The position numbers were made by a program, and so were the translations under genes. Positions 53,653 through 64,000 of a stretch of 64,000 nt of DNA are shown piece by piece (the stretch's first letter is position 1; each line of letters opens with the position of its first letter). The DNA comes from Zygnema cylindricum (Eukaryota > Streptophyta > Zygnematophyceae > Zygnematales > Zygnemataceae), in the NCBI GenBank assembly GCA_037447655.1, contig JBBHKE010000629.1, forward strand, positions 1 through 64,000, in the 5' to 3' direction. The notes under the pieces were generated by a model. That model was not told the origin of the DNA. It did no database searches and worked only from the letters and a program-made list of their open reading frames with translations.

Positions 53653-54507
53653 CTATCTCTCTCCATTTGGATCCCCAAAATCCTTCATATCAAATCTGCT
53701 CCTAAGATCTTTCTTTAGCCTATTGATCTTCTCTAAATACTTACTTAACACAAGCAGATTATCCAAATAAATTGCAATAAAAATGACACCATTCTCATCT
53801 TCAAACATATAGATAGAATGGTCAGAGCTGATACGGATATATCCCACATTGGTGAGAAACTCATCTAGTTTCTTATTCCACTGTGAAACAGCCTGCTTGA
53901 GTCCATATAAGGATTTTATGAGCTTGCAGACTTTGCTCTCTTCTCCTTCTTCCACGAACCCCTCGGGTTGCCTCATGAAAATTTCTTCCTCTAACTCACC
54001 ATTGAGAAAAGCTGTCTTAATGTCCATCTGATGGATTTCCATGTCTTCCGCTACTGCCAGACTGAGGAGAATCCTTACTTAGGGGAACCGAACAACTGGA
54101 GCAAAGGTCTCCTCATAGTCAATCCCCTTCTTTTGGGTGAACCCTTTCGCTACCAATCTTGCCTTATATCTCTCAATGGTATTATCTGGGTTTAGTTTTA
54201 GTTTAAATACCCATTTACACCGAATAGGTTTTCTATGTGGAGGGCAATCCGCTAGTTCCCAAGTATTTGCTTCTATGATAGAAGCCATCTCATAATTTAT
54301 GGCTCTAATCCATCTTTCTTTCTCTGGACTATTCACTGCCTCCGAGTAAGACTGAGGCTCATCTGGATGAGATAGCTTAGTTACCTTATGCGTTGCTTGT
54401 TTTTCCTGTATCCTTTTGCTGCTCCTCCTTCCTCCCTCAAACTCCGAAGCTGGAATAGATGGAAGTCTTGGATTTCTTCTCACTGTCTCATCGGCTCCCC
54501 TGTCCAT
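53653..54507 (-). pseudogene. Element B reverse transcriptase
   Basis: Two open pieces: 54507-54079 ([45 protein letters not shown]) and 54042-53653 (HQMDIKTAFLNGELEEEIFM, LIKSLYGLKQ). The catalytic loop, YVDD in active copia enzymes, reads YLDN in FIAIYLDNLLVLSK, so one of the two metal-binding Asp residues is replaced by Asn. The enzyme should be inactive. Confidence 0.85.
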
Positions 54508-54664
54508 GGAATTGGTTTTTGTCCCGCTTCTTATATCTCCTTGATGTCCATAGGAGTATGTGAGGTTTCCGGTGAGTCTCTTGCATCTTGGATCTCCCCT
54601 GAATCAAAATCACGGTTTCACTCATGTACCTTTCGAGAACGACCGAGTTCCCCTCACTTTCGGA

Positions 54665-55858
54665 CTAAAATGTGATTCTTATCTTCTTTGTATATTTGAA
54701 GGGGTCTAATGACTTCCCTTCATCCATGACAACTAAGTGTTTGACCAGAATGATATCTTTCTTTGCTAAGTCATAGACTCTATATCCCTTAACATCCTCA
54801 TCATATCCCACAAAGTATCCAGGTTTTCCCTTAGCATTTAGTTTCCAGTTTTTCCTATCCGTGTTAAGACTGTAAACTTGGCTACCGAATACTTTAAGGT
54901 GTGAGATATCTGGTTTCCTCCCAACCCATCTCTCATAAGGTGTCACTCCCTTTACAGCTGAGGTAAGGACTCTATTCTTAATGTAGTTGGCACAGTTCAT
55001 TGCTTCTGCCCAAAATCTCTTTCCTATTTTCTTGTCGGCCAACATACTGCACACACTATCTCTTAGTGTTCAATTCAACCTCTCAGCTACCCCATTTTGT
55101 TCCGGGTTATATGGTACAGTTTTCTGGTGCTGCAATCCCTCATCTCTCAGATATTCCTCAAACTGGTTAGAGGTATATTCCCCCCCATTATCACTCCTTA
55201 TCCTCTTAATGGGGGTTTTATGCAACTTCTCACTCCAGACTTTATATTCTTTGAAGTAAGTTGATGCTTCAGACTTAGTTTTTAGAAAGTAGACTCTAGA
55301 GTACCTAGACCAGTCATCGGTTATTGTCATCATAAACCTCTTTCCTCGAACCGAAGGTACTTTTGCAGGTCCCCAAATATCAGTGTGGACCAAATCTAGC
55401 ACTTTCTCACCTCTATATGTGGCGGCATTGGGAAAGGGAAGTTTGTGAGCCTTACCTTGAGCACAACCACTACAATCATCCATCATTTCATTATCTCCAA
55501 ACTGCATGCCTTCTACTGCCCCAAGCTTTTTCATTTCCCTCAACCTATCAAAATGTACATGCCCCAACCGCTTATGCCAAATCATCATCTTAGGAACACC
55601 AACATAATAAGCATTTTTCTTTTCATTACTTAGGTTGAGCCTAAACATTCCTTGGCTACCTTTATTTGCCGTGAAGTAAACTTCATCCCCATACTTAGCT
55701 GTGAAGACTCCCTTTTGAGTGAAGGTATCAAACTCTTTGTCATCTAGCACAGAAGTAGAGACATGATTTTTACTCAGCTGAGGAATGTAGAGTACATATG
55801 AGAATATAAGTATAGAAGTCTTACCCTCAACTAAGACTTTCAGATCTAGTGATCCCAC
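54665..55858 (-). pseudogene. Element B integrase
   Basis: The zinc part has IWHKRLGHVHFDRL and CSGCAQGKAH (HHCC). The core has VHTDIWGP, TDDWSRYSRVYFLK, IRSDNGGEYTSNQFEEYL and QNGVAERLN; D, D and E of the DDE triad are all present. A TGA follows ERLN at about 55070, before NRVLTSAVKGVTPYERW and the rest to 54665. The same TGA exists in element A. Confidence 0.85.
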
Positions 55859-55917
55859 TAGATATGTAGTAACTACTGTCCCATCCCCATACTCTATCTC
55901 TACAGTAGGGATTTTCC

Positions 55918-56610
55918 TTAACTAGTGAAGAGTTCTTTATCACGACACATATGCATGGATGCACCTGAGTCGATAATCCATCCTTCTTCTGGAGCTTCCC
56001 GAATTGCTCCAAGTGCACACTTGTGTCTTTGACGGATCTCCTTCTCCTCCAGGCTCTCATCAAGAAGAAGCTCCCCATCCTTCTTAGAGGACTCATCCTC
56101 AGTTTCTCTTATCACTTTTGTAGCCACAAGTGCCTTTTTTTTCCCTCCGGAAGAACCCCCTCCATGGTTCTCTTGGAGCCTCAACTCTGACAGCTTGGCA
56201 CAATCTGCGATGAAGTGTCCCGGTTTTTTGCAAAAATGACAAAGACCCTTTGGGGGCCTCGGTCCTCCAGGATGATCTCTTTCCCCTTTGTACGCTTTCT
56301 TCGGATCCTTCCCCCATCGGTCCCCTCCTGCTGCTAGAGCTTGAATGCTTTTTCCTCCTCTCCTAATCTCCATTGTGTTTTCCTACACAAGTATCATCCA
56401 GACCACTGTGTTCCATTTCCATGAACTATCAGGCATTTCCTGTACTCGATACACTATGTTCTCGAACTCATCTGGTAACTTCATGATAAGAGTGTTAACT
56501 TTCATTTTTCTTTGTACATGTCCACCCGGCACTTTCCATTTCCATACACAAACAACAAAGATCATTACAGTAATCTAACATCTTTCCTCCTTTGTAAGTG
56601 TAACTCACTA
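55918..56610 (-). pseudogene. Element B nucleocapsid and protease
   Basis: The frame 56373-55918 contains the zinc knuckle CHFCKKPGHFIADC (CCHC) and the protease motif WIIDSGASMHMC with intact DSGAS. Upstream, KLPDEFENIVYRVQ and WKWNTVVWMILV are readable to 56383, where a TAG separates them from ENTMEIRRGGKS. Spacing to integrase is as in other copia elements. Confidence 0.8.
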
Positions 56611-56626
56611 GCTTGTGCTCAGCCAA

Positions 56627-57115
56627 CTAGAGCTCCTGAATAGTTCCAGCTCTATTAATCTCCACCAAACTCACCCACAGCTCCTCGGCCTTGTAAATGT
56701 GAAGATGAGGAGTGGCCAACGCTTGAGTGAGATGCCTGAGAATGAAGTTCTTGGCAGCCATGTTTACATCCTCCCACATTTGATTATCGTTTTCCGTGGT
56801 CTTAACGGTCTCCGCGCCTAGTACTGTGGCAATAGGAGTAAGTGGTGTCTCCTTCCCTTTCCCCTTTTCGGACACACTGTTGTCCCCATCATCTGCCTCC
56901 TCCGCTGAGGCAACTGTTGTTGCAGAAAACCTTACTCCCCCAAATCCTGGTGGAGTTCCAGAAGGTGGATGTTTCACTTGTCCACTGACGATACCCCAGT
57001 ATCGTTTTTCACACAAAGCTCCCATCATCATGGCTTCCCAATAGATGAACCCCGATCCATTAAAGGTGGGCACCCTAGAGGGTGGGCCCATAACGTGCAA
57101 TTCTGTGTCCTCCAT
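56627..57115 (-). pseudogene. Element B Gag N-terminal part
   Basis: The 162-residue frame starts in the LTR at 57115 (MEDTELHV) and passes through the primer-binding site, where MGPPSRVPTFNGSGFIYWEA begins at the ATG 57091-57089. FNGSGFIYW is the usual N-terminal motif of copia Gag. Then AAKNFILRHLTQALA and AEELWVSLVEINRAG follow, ending in a TAG after QEL. The same TAG is found in element A, so it was present in their common ancestor. Confidence 0.8.
57081..57095 (-). other. Primer-binding site, element B (half tRNA-iMet type), with gag ATG inside
   Basis: Plus-strand GGTGGGCCCATAAC ends one base before the LTR start at 57096. From memory it equals positions about 26-39 of plant initiator tRNA-Met, ending at position 39. 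A primer made of the 5' half of tRNA-iMet was shown for Drosophila copia. The ATG opposite the CAU anticodon is in frame with gag. Confidence 0.8.
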
Positions 57116-58140
57116 TGGACTACAGAAAACAAGAAGCCTCTAGATAGATTTTAACTAGCCCACTTTAACTCATAGCCACTGCTGCCTTTGTAGTCAAGAT
57201 GATAATCTGTATGCACCCTTGTGCAGCGTGGACTCCCCTGAGTCCGTAGGAAAAAGAATCTCTGAAAACGCCCAACCAGGCGATAAGTTATAAGCCGGCA
57301 AAAAATGCAAATTTTATACAAACTCTCAAAGAGAGAGGTGACTACCTAATTTTTCCTAAGTCCTAGTTTATCCTAGTTCTCTCTCACAACCCCTATCTAC
57401 TGCCCGTACGAACCAATCAGAACACTGTGTAGTACCAAAAAGTACTACTGCCGATGTACTTTCTGTACGGCCTCTGTACGACAAGGCCATTAGGTGGACG
57501 CGTGTCTTTTTTCCACTCGTCCGTACGTTCCTCGGAATTCCCGCGACCGAATGTCATCTCTCCACGTGGCGCCAGGTCATGCCACGTCACTAAATGCCAA
57601 AGTGACCATTCCGGGATTTCGGCGATGATGTGCGCCGTTAGATTTGACGCGAAATGAAATCTGAGCCGTAATAAATACTTGCGAAATATTTGTTTCGTTG
57701 TCGAAACAAAATGCACAATATCCGTTTCAATTTAGTACAGTACTTCGCATTTCGTAAAACTGTATCTATGCGTGTCGTAAAGAGTTTCAGCTAAATGATT
57801 TATGCATTATACAATAGTTTAAATATTAATGAAACCCTATATCTCCTAACGGACTTCTACGACAGACTGGTTAGAGCTAACGGCTACGCCGCGCTCTGCC
57901 GGTCGGGGGTTCGAGTCCTGCCGGACTCAACCTTTTGTTGAGAGTGACTTAAAGTCACTCTTTAGTCCTTCCTATGAAGCTGAGGCAGCCATGGCTCCAT
58001 CGCTCTCTCTCTCCTTCAGTGACTACAACAAGTATGGGGGTAAAAGAGAAGAGATGGAGGCAGGCTGCCTACATTTTCTTTATATATTTTTCCACTAATT
58101 AATTTAGACCTAGAAAATACAAAAACTACTTATTTCAACA
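57096..58140 (-). repeat. Element B 5' LTR
   Basis: 1045 bp, about 96-97 percent identical to the 3' LTR. A TATATAAAG motif on the minus strand (about 58081-58089) lies 50-60 bases from its start and may be a promoter element, though it is early for the U3 region. Confidence 0.95.
57860..57930 (+). other. tRNA-like segment in LTR of element B (right)
   Basis: The same segment as at 52495 with three or fewer changes, followed by the same hairpin. Antisense to the element. Confidence 0.5.
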
Positions 58141-60989
58141 TCTGGGTTTTGTTTTACCTTAAATACCCACTTACTTCCAATAGCTTTTTAATCCGGTGGA
58201 AGGTCCACTAATTCCAAAGTTATAGCCACCATAACGGACTTCATCTCCTCATTTACTGCTTTTATGCAGTGCTCTTTTTCAGGAACTGAAAAGGCTTCTT
58301 GAATAGTCAATGGCTCTCTGGATATCGCCGAGTTTGAGTAAATTGTTGCTGAGTCTTGGAGTCTTGAACTGATCTTCTTTTTCGTTGTGCAAGTTCTCTT
58401 CCCCCTTCAGATAATCTGATGTTGGAATTGAAGGACCTCTCTTTGAGGTTCTAGCAGCATCTTCCGGAAGAATAGAGTTATCAATCTCTGGTTGTGTGGA
58501 TCCATTTGTTTCGCTTGTTTCTGTCAGAGTGGTGGTGCCAGACATTTGTCTCACTTCGTCAAGGATAACATATTCCATCTCCCTTTTATTTCTCTCCCCT
58601 GGTCTAATTGCAAATTGATATAGTGAATATGATTCATCTTTCACTAAGATATTTCTTGCCAATACAATTTTATCACTAACTTGTAAATTGACTCTATATC
58701 CTTTTGCATTATTGTCATATCCAACTAGGATGCCAGGCATTCTTTTTGGCTCTATTTTCCATTTATTTCGATCATTATTGAGAATAAATACTTTGCCTCC
58801 AAACACTATAAAATGATTGACATCTGGTTTCTCTTTTGTCCGAATTTCATAAGGTGTTATTCCTTCGGTTGCTCTACTTTATAACATGTTTTCAATATAG
58901 AGTGCACAATTTAAGGCCTCAACCCAAAATTTAAAATCCAGTCATTTGTTAGCAGGCATGGTCCGAGCTCATTCATATAAGGTTTTGTTTAGCCTTTCGG
59001 CTACTCCATTTTATTTTGCCTTTCAGCGACTCCATTCTGTTCAGAAGAATGTGGAACCGTTAGAACACGTGTAATTCCATGTTCCTTAAGATAATTCGAA
59101 AATTCGTATCATACATATTCTCCTCCGTTGTCAGATCTGAAATTCAGGATTGGTACTCCATGTATTTTTTCACTCCAAATTTTGTACTCTCGGAAATATT
59201 CGAAAACTTCCCTTTTTGTTTACATGAAGTACGCTTTAGTGTATCTTGAGAAGTCATCAGTTAGTGTAAGCATGTACTAAACTCTTCCCATGGAAGGTAT
59301 ATTTGTTGGTCCCTGTACATCCGAATGAATTTGTTATAATACTCTCTTTGCTCTATGGTTACTTTCAATTGGAAATGGTAGTTTGTGAATTTTTCCTAAA
59401 GCACATCTTTCACATTGCCCGTTTGATTTTACATAAGACAATTCTACTCTTTTTATCAATCCATTTTTCACCATTTTCCCTAACCTTTCACAATGGACAT
59501 GCCCCAACCGTTTATGCCATAGATCATTATCATATGTGACACGTGAGTCCACAATTTTATTTTCATTAAATCCATCTACAAGAGTAAGCCTAAACATCAA
59601 ATTTTTTCCTCTAGTTCATACAGCTGTGACAAATCCATCCATACTGACCACTTGCTTTCCATATTTCAATCTTACTTCAAAGCCTTTGCTCTCTACCAAC
59701 GGTGTACTGAACAATTTTTGCTAAACTTTGGAATATATAATACATCATTCAGAGTTATGTCTACTGTCTAACCATCTATTTTGAGTTTAAGGTTCACATT
59801 TTATTTTGAATTTGCTACTACATAGCTGTCATCTACATAGTAGATGTATTGTGATGAGATGGGTTCAAGGTTTTCAAATAGCTCTTTGTCGCAACACATC
59901 ACAACACATGAGAGCAGACGCGACATATCGCAACGCATGTGAGTAAACACTCCTCTGTCTATAATCTAAGTGTTCTCTTTAGGTCCAAATCTTGCACTCG
60001 TCAATTGATACATTTCTTTATCTGTCACAATCAGAAAACTGCTTACTCTTTTGTCAATTTTGTGTCTATCTTCCTTTGGGATATTTTGAGTCTCGGCAGA
60101 AAAAGGAGATGCCATTTTTGGTTGCTTATAGTGTTGATTTTTGTTTGTGAAAGGCCCATTGCTGTTCCATCTTTCTCGGAAATTTCTTGTTAACGTGTCT
60201 TTTTTTCAGAACGTGACATTCTCAGACCAAACGACCTTTGTTAAAACAATAATAACAGGCCCAAGTGTTGTTAGTTTGTCGACCTTTTTGTTGCTGAAAC
60301 TGAGTGTTTAATTCTTGACTTGATTTACTTCCTTTCATTGCCTGATTGCTTGACTCTTCATATAGAACTAACTAAATTGCAGTTGAAAGATCCCATAAAG
60401 TCTGGTCTAGTTTCTTCAATGCGTTAGAGGCGTTTTTTTTTTCTTCAGGCAGACCTCTCATAAGGAACATGGTCTACTGTGCAGTTGGGAAAGTCCTCTT
60501 GAGCATGCATTCTCTAAAAATAACTTCCGAAGACTAAAAAAATAATTTGAAATACGTCCACCTATATACTTATATTTGTAAATATTTGTAGATGTTATAA
60601 ATTGTCGCTGAACATTGGTTTGTTAATACATTTCCTTCAATGATGTCAAATTTCCTTCGCCTTGTTCATCTAAATATTCGCCATTCCAATTTCCAAATAG
60701 ACTGCCTACATTAGTGCACTAACACATTGATTGTTCTTCTTGTTCCGTGTAGGATCTGTTTCTGCAAGTGAGCCGTCCACCACACTCATGAGCTCCCTTT
60801 CGACAAAGTAAACCTTCAAAATTACTTTCCAATATATATGATTATCTCCATCATATCTACCCAAAAGTACCCCACTAATTGTGAGCTTTGATCAACTGAT
60901 ACTTAGTCTCCATTGAGTTTTTTTAACTCAAAACACAATCACTTAGATCTTATACTTAACTCATAAATCAACCAAAGTTTCACACACAA
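58141..60989 (-). mobile_element. Element D (copia, minus strand): gag, protease, integrase and RT start
   Basis: It continues from 51730 across element B. The RT start (WELVD-like text near 58200), a 175-residue integrase-RT linker (58806-58279: MFGGKVFILNNDRNKWKIEP, GILVGYDNNAKGYRV), integrase zinc part (59600-59334: DLWHKRLGHVHCERL, CERCALGKIHKLPFP), core with many stops (59270-58980) and gag (about 60000-60900 with CYYCFNKGR and ECHVLKK, a CCHC-like box with Arg in place of His) are in order. It is inactive. Confidence 0.8.
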
Positions 60990-61678
60990 ACTCTGATAAG
61001 ACCCAAACTATCACTCATACAAAGAGGGCCATAAAGGACACTTTTCTTCCTTTGTGAACTCATACAAGTTATCCTACCTTTCACTAAGTCCTAATTTATA
61101 CTAATAGATCTCATTAACTATCAAAGTGACTAATAGAACGTTGTGTAGTACAATATCGTATTATCCTACTTCTACCTTTTGTACTAGGCTACGACAACAC
61201 AAATTTGTCCCCGTAAGTTTCTTATCTACACTGTACACACTAAAACTTAATTCGAATAGGACATGTTGTACTCTCGTGGAAACATTCCACCGACATCTTA
61301 CCTTTCCGTAATGTAATACGTGTATTTTTTTGATTGTGCAAGTGGTCCCATATTCGTACTCTTCCAATAAGGTTTATTGTTGGTGATCACCTAAACTGTA
61401 CTATAGGATATGCAAATCTCTTCAACGAATACCTGACATTGTTAATTCTATTTCAATATTCAGGGTTCTTCGCTTTGTGTATGTATCGTCGGATGATAAT
61501 CTAACATCTTCAATTTGCTAGTATGTGAAACTTCTTTTCTAAATTAATGTCCTTTTGACATGTGTCAGATTGCCATACTAAATTCAGTACATTTAGAACT
61601 TAGACATTCAAAATTATTTCTAAGTCTAAAAGTCTCTCTTACTCCGTGTTTTGAGAGACCGGAGTTTATAAAACAACA
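60990..61678 (-). repeat. Element D 5' LTR, also 3' LTR of the neighbouring element I
   Basis: The right end GGAGTTTATAAAACAACA joins CTCCCTTTAAACTTTGG (polypurine-tract complement). The left end is near CTCTGATAAGACCC, where a damaged iMet primer site (CTCTGATA) meets LTR sequence. Gag of D begins to its left and RNase H of I to its right, so one LTR serves both. Confidence 0.7.
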
Positions 61679-61695
61679 CTCCCTTTAAACTTTGG
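61679..61695 (-). other. Polypurine tract of element I
   Basis: The minus strand reads CCAAAGTTTAAAGGGAG right before the LTR end at 61678. Confidence 0.7.
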
Positions 61696-61781
61696 TCTCT
61701 CAGTCACTTAGACCACAGGCTTTTCTACAATAAACCAACTTAGGAGCCAGTAGAGACTTTGTAAGCATATCAGCTATCATT

Positions 61782-62330
61782 TTAGCATCTGGCAAATATT
61801 GGAGTTTTATAATATTTGAAAAAAACTTTTACTTTGACAAAGTGAAGCTTAATATCCATATGTTTGCTTTTAAAATGATGGCTTGAGTTGGAAAGAATGG
61901 AAATAGCTGCCTGATTATCACACAAAACCACTTGTGCGCAACTTTGCTTGAAACCAAGTTTTTGCAAAATAGATTTTACCCAAAGTAATACTTTCACCGC
62001 TGCAATGGCAGCCATGTATTCTGCTTTTATTGTCGACTGAGCTCTGACTTTCTGAAGTTTTGTGCTCCAGCAGCATGTTCCACTTCCGATCAGTACCACA
62101 TATCCGGTTGTAGAATTTCTATTTGGTATGTCTTTATAGCTCGCATCACTCAGGGTGTTGTTTTTGACTTCAGTCCTACCAAGTTTAAGGATAAATTTTT
62201 TGTTCCAACTAAGTATCTCAAAACCCTTTTAGATGCATCCCAGTCCGCCCTCTTTCGATTTTGCAGACTTCTACTTAATGCTCCCACCGTTGCAGAAATC
62301 CGAGGACGGGTGCAATTCATAAAGTAAAAT
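61782..62330 (-). pseudogene. Element I RNase H
   Basis: The frame 62099-61782 has CCWSTKLQKVRAQSTIKAEY (Lys in place of the usual Glu next to AEY, with E of AEY kept), VVLCDNQAAISILSNSSHHF and HMDIKLHFVKVKV. Upstream to about 62330 it is read in shifted frames. Confidence 0.75.
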
Positions 62331-62456
62331 TGTCTGTAAGGAACATCGCTTAAATTTTATCTTCTGTTTCATCTCTTATTACAACTCATGTCACTATTTC
62401 TGATCCTTCTAATTTTTGTCTATTTCCCACAGGTGTTCCACTATTTTTAGCTTCTG

Positions 62457-63240
62457 TCATTTCAAATTTTTCCAACATATGAGTTTTGGCTTCGTTTGTG
62501 TCAGTTTGATTTTTCTAATCTGTCTGTCTCTTTCCACTTGAATTTCTAAGATATATTTTGCTTCTCCCAAGTCCTTCATCTCAAACCTATTGTTAAGAGT
62601 TGTTTTAACTTTATTGATTTGTGTTAGAGATTTGTTCATTATAAGCAAATCATCTACATATACGGCTATGTAAATCACTCCATCCTCCCCTTCCACAATA
62701 TAGACAGAATGATCGGAGCTAATTTTAATAAATCCTACCTTAGTGAGAAACTCGTCTAGCTTTATGTTCCATTGGCGAGGTGATTGCTTAAGTCCATATA
62801 AGGATTTCACCAGTTTACAAACCATATTTTCTTTTACCTTTTTCAACATATATTTTTGGTTGTTTCATATAGATTATTTCTTCTAGATCCTTGTGTAAGA
62901 TGGCCGTTTTCACATCCATTTGGTGGATCTTCATGTCCTCTATGGCTGCTAAGGTAAGCAAAATTCTCTCTTTAGGAAATCTGACAACTGGAGAGAAGGT
63001 TTCTTCAAAATCTGTTCATTCTTTTTGATTATAACCTTTAGCAACAAGTCTAGCCTTGTATCTTTCAATTGTATTATCGGGTTTAGTTATACCTTAAATA
63101 CCCACTTCCTTCTAATAGCTTTTCTATCCGGTGGAAAGTCCACTAATTCCCAAGTTTAAGCCACCATAATAGACTTTATCTCCTCATTTACTACTTCTAT
63201 CTAGTGCTCTTTTTTCTGGAACTGAAAAGGCTTCTTGAAT
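62457..63240 (-). pseudogene. Element I reverse transcriptase
   Basis: The frame 62849-62457 has CKLVKSLYGLKQSPRQWNIK, SSDHSVYIVEGEDGVIYIAV and YVDDLLIMNKS, then RFEMKDLGEAKYILEIQVER. The YVDD catalytic motif is intact. The N-terminal third (63240-62850) is broken by stops. Confidence 0.8.
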
Positions 63241-63262
63241 AGTTATGAGCTTTTTGGATACC

Positions 63263-63526
63263 GAGGTCCATAAAATACACTATTTTTCCTTTTTGAACTC
63301 ATACAAGTTATCCTACATTTCACTAAGTCCTAATTTATACTAATAAATCTCATAAACTATCTTATTGAACAATAGAACGTTGTGTAGTACACTATCGTAC
63401 TATCCTACTAAAGTACCTACTTCTACCCTTTGTACTAGGCTACGAACAACACTGTGTCCTCCTAAGATTCTAATCTACACTGTACACGCTAATACTTAAT
63501 TTGAATAGGACATGTTGTACTCTAGT
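63263..63526 (-). repeat. Partial LTR of the element D/I family
   Basis: It matches 61031-61290 (GAACTCATACAAGTTATCCT, TAGAACGTTGTGTAGTACA, GAATAGGACATGTTGTACTC) but begins and ends inside the LTR. About 85 percent identity by eye. Confidence 0.75.
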
Positions 63527-64000
63527 GGCTGTTGTTTTTGGAAAGCTTTAAGTCTCAGCAAATTTATAGAACGGCGGAAAAATAGATCTATATAGACACG
63601 CGTCGTCACTTGAATCACAGTGCAGGTTTTTGAATGGTACCGACAACACAGCTGCGACGCAGATGGAACAAGCGCCGCTGCGGTTATATTTATGGTCTGT
63701 ACGGACGAACGCAGCATGCGACGCAACAGGTCAAACGCAAGTGCATATGTTTTGGTACATGACAACGCAGTTGCTACACAACAAGACAAACGCAGCTGCG
63801 GCTAACTTTTGTATGTGATAACGCAGCTGCTACGAAGCTGCGGATATTTGAATATAATCAGGAATTGGACTGGCTATTGCGGTTGATCTGAATCAAGTCA
63901 ACAGACGAGATTCACTTAGCCAGGCGACAAGTATTTGATGAAATCACCTGTATAGGATTCTCAGTCATATTGAATGTACAGTGATAGATTAGTTCTTAGC
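63527..64000. other. No gene recognised; repeated GCAGCTGCG motifs
   Basis: ACGCAGCTGC, ACGCAGTTGC and GAAGCTGCGG-type palindromic motifs (PvuII-like CAGCTG core) occur about six times between 63650 and 63845. Two short overlapping plus-strand frames are probably composition effects. Confidence 0.5.

Larger units (their letters stand above)
51731..58140 (-). mobile_element. Complete copia element B inserted in element D (TSD TCTGG)
   Basis: It is 6410 bp with two 1045-bp LTRs, TG...CA ends, polypurine tract, primer site and all domains. The target duplication TCTGG is perfect (51726-51730, 58141-58145). The LTRs differ at about 38 positions by my eye count (3-4 percent), so it is younger than A but not recent. 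Frames are largely open but have stops in gag and after integrase, and the RT motif is mutated. Confidence 0.95.
61679..63262 (-). mobile_element. Element I: copia RT and RNase H unit, lacking gag and integrase
   Basis: The same family as D. It starts at the shared LTR and ends at 63262 inside the RT N-terminal part, where partial LTR sequence follows. Gag, protease and integrase are missing, so it is a deletion product. Confidence 0.75.

Noticed and set aside
1-64000. CRISPR arrays, prokaryotic operons, rRNA, phage modules
   Set aside because: No regularly spaced repeats with unique spacers, no Shine-Dalgarno-led gene strings and no rRNA-like sequence. The content is eukaryotic throughout.

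Overview
The window looks like an intergenic, transposon-packed stretch of a large nuclear genome, most probably from a green plant (streptophyte) lineage. I see no bacterial operons, rRNA or CRISPR arrays. The evidence is: spliceosomal introns in a GT61-type glycosyltransferase gene; several families of Ty1/copia retrotransposons; hAT-type and TA-target-site transposons nested in each other; and a primer-binding site that matches, from memory, the 5' half of a plant initiator-methionine tRNA. The species cannot be named from this.

Layout. 1-1500: the 5' end of a minus-strand LTR retrotransposon with a standard iMet-3'-end primer site. 1560-5437: no recognisable gene, but several tandem duplications and a pyrimidine minisatellite. 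5438-12884: an unidentified coding-like sequence interrupted by three transposons (6027-8296, 8314-9626, 9731-12629). Removing each with one target-site copy leaves a continuous reading frame. These insertions carry further transposons. 13330-13660: a purine tract. 14388-21039 (minus): a multi-exon GT61-like glycosyltransferase gene whose large intron holds a degenerate copia element (about 15918-18060). 21150-23555: a dispersed repeat with a conserved ORF, a GCCCG minisatellite and a hAT-like MITE.

23691-42505 is a copia graveyard. It holds LTR fragments, a plus-strand degenerate element C (25676-29876), and a minus-strand element F (29877-42505). F was split by the complete element A (32555-38983, 5-bp target duplication TTATA) and by a solo LTR (41039-41934). 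42500-51170 is a mosaic of DNA transposons. It includes a TA-site element carrying a GGG...CCC element, a hAT-like element containing a C30/G26 palindrome and a smaller long-TIR hAT element, and a second, inverted copy of the 21.1-22.4 kb repeat. 51188-63526 is another copia nest. Minus-strand element D is split by complete element B (51731-58140, target duplication TCTGG, two 1045-bp LTRs), and D's LTR also serves as the 3' LTR of a second, deleted element. The last 470 bp hold no recognised gene.

A and B are one copia family with an unusual design. Their primer site is complementary to tRNA-iMet positions about 26-39 (half-tRNA priming, as in Drosophila copia), and an ATG inside the primer site is in frame with Gag. 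The LTRs carry an antisense tRNA-like segment, and a related module lies inside the hAT-like MITEs. A and B share in-frame stops in gag and integrase, so both are dead or depended on helpers. Apart from the glycosyltransferase gene and possibly the broken 5.4-12.9 kb gene, nothing here looks like functional host coding sequence.
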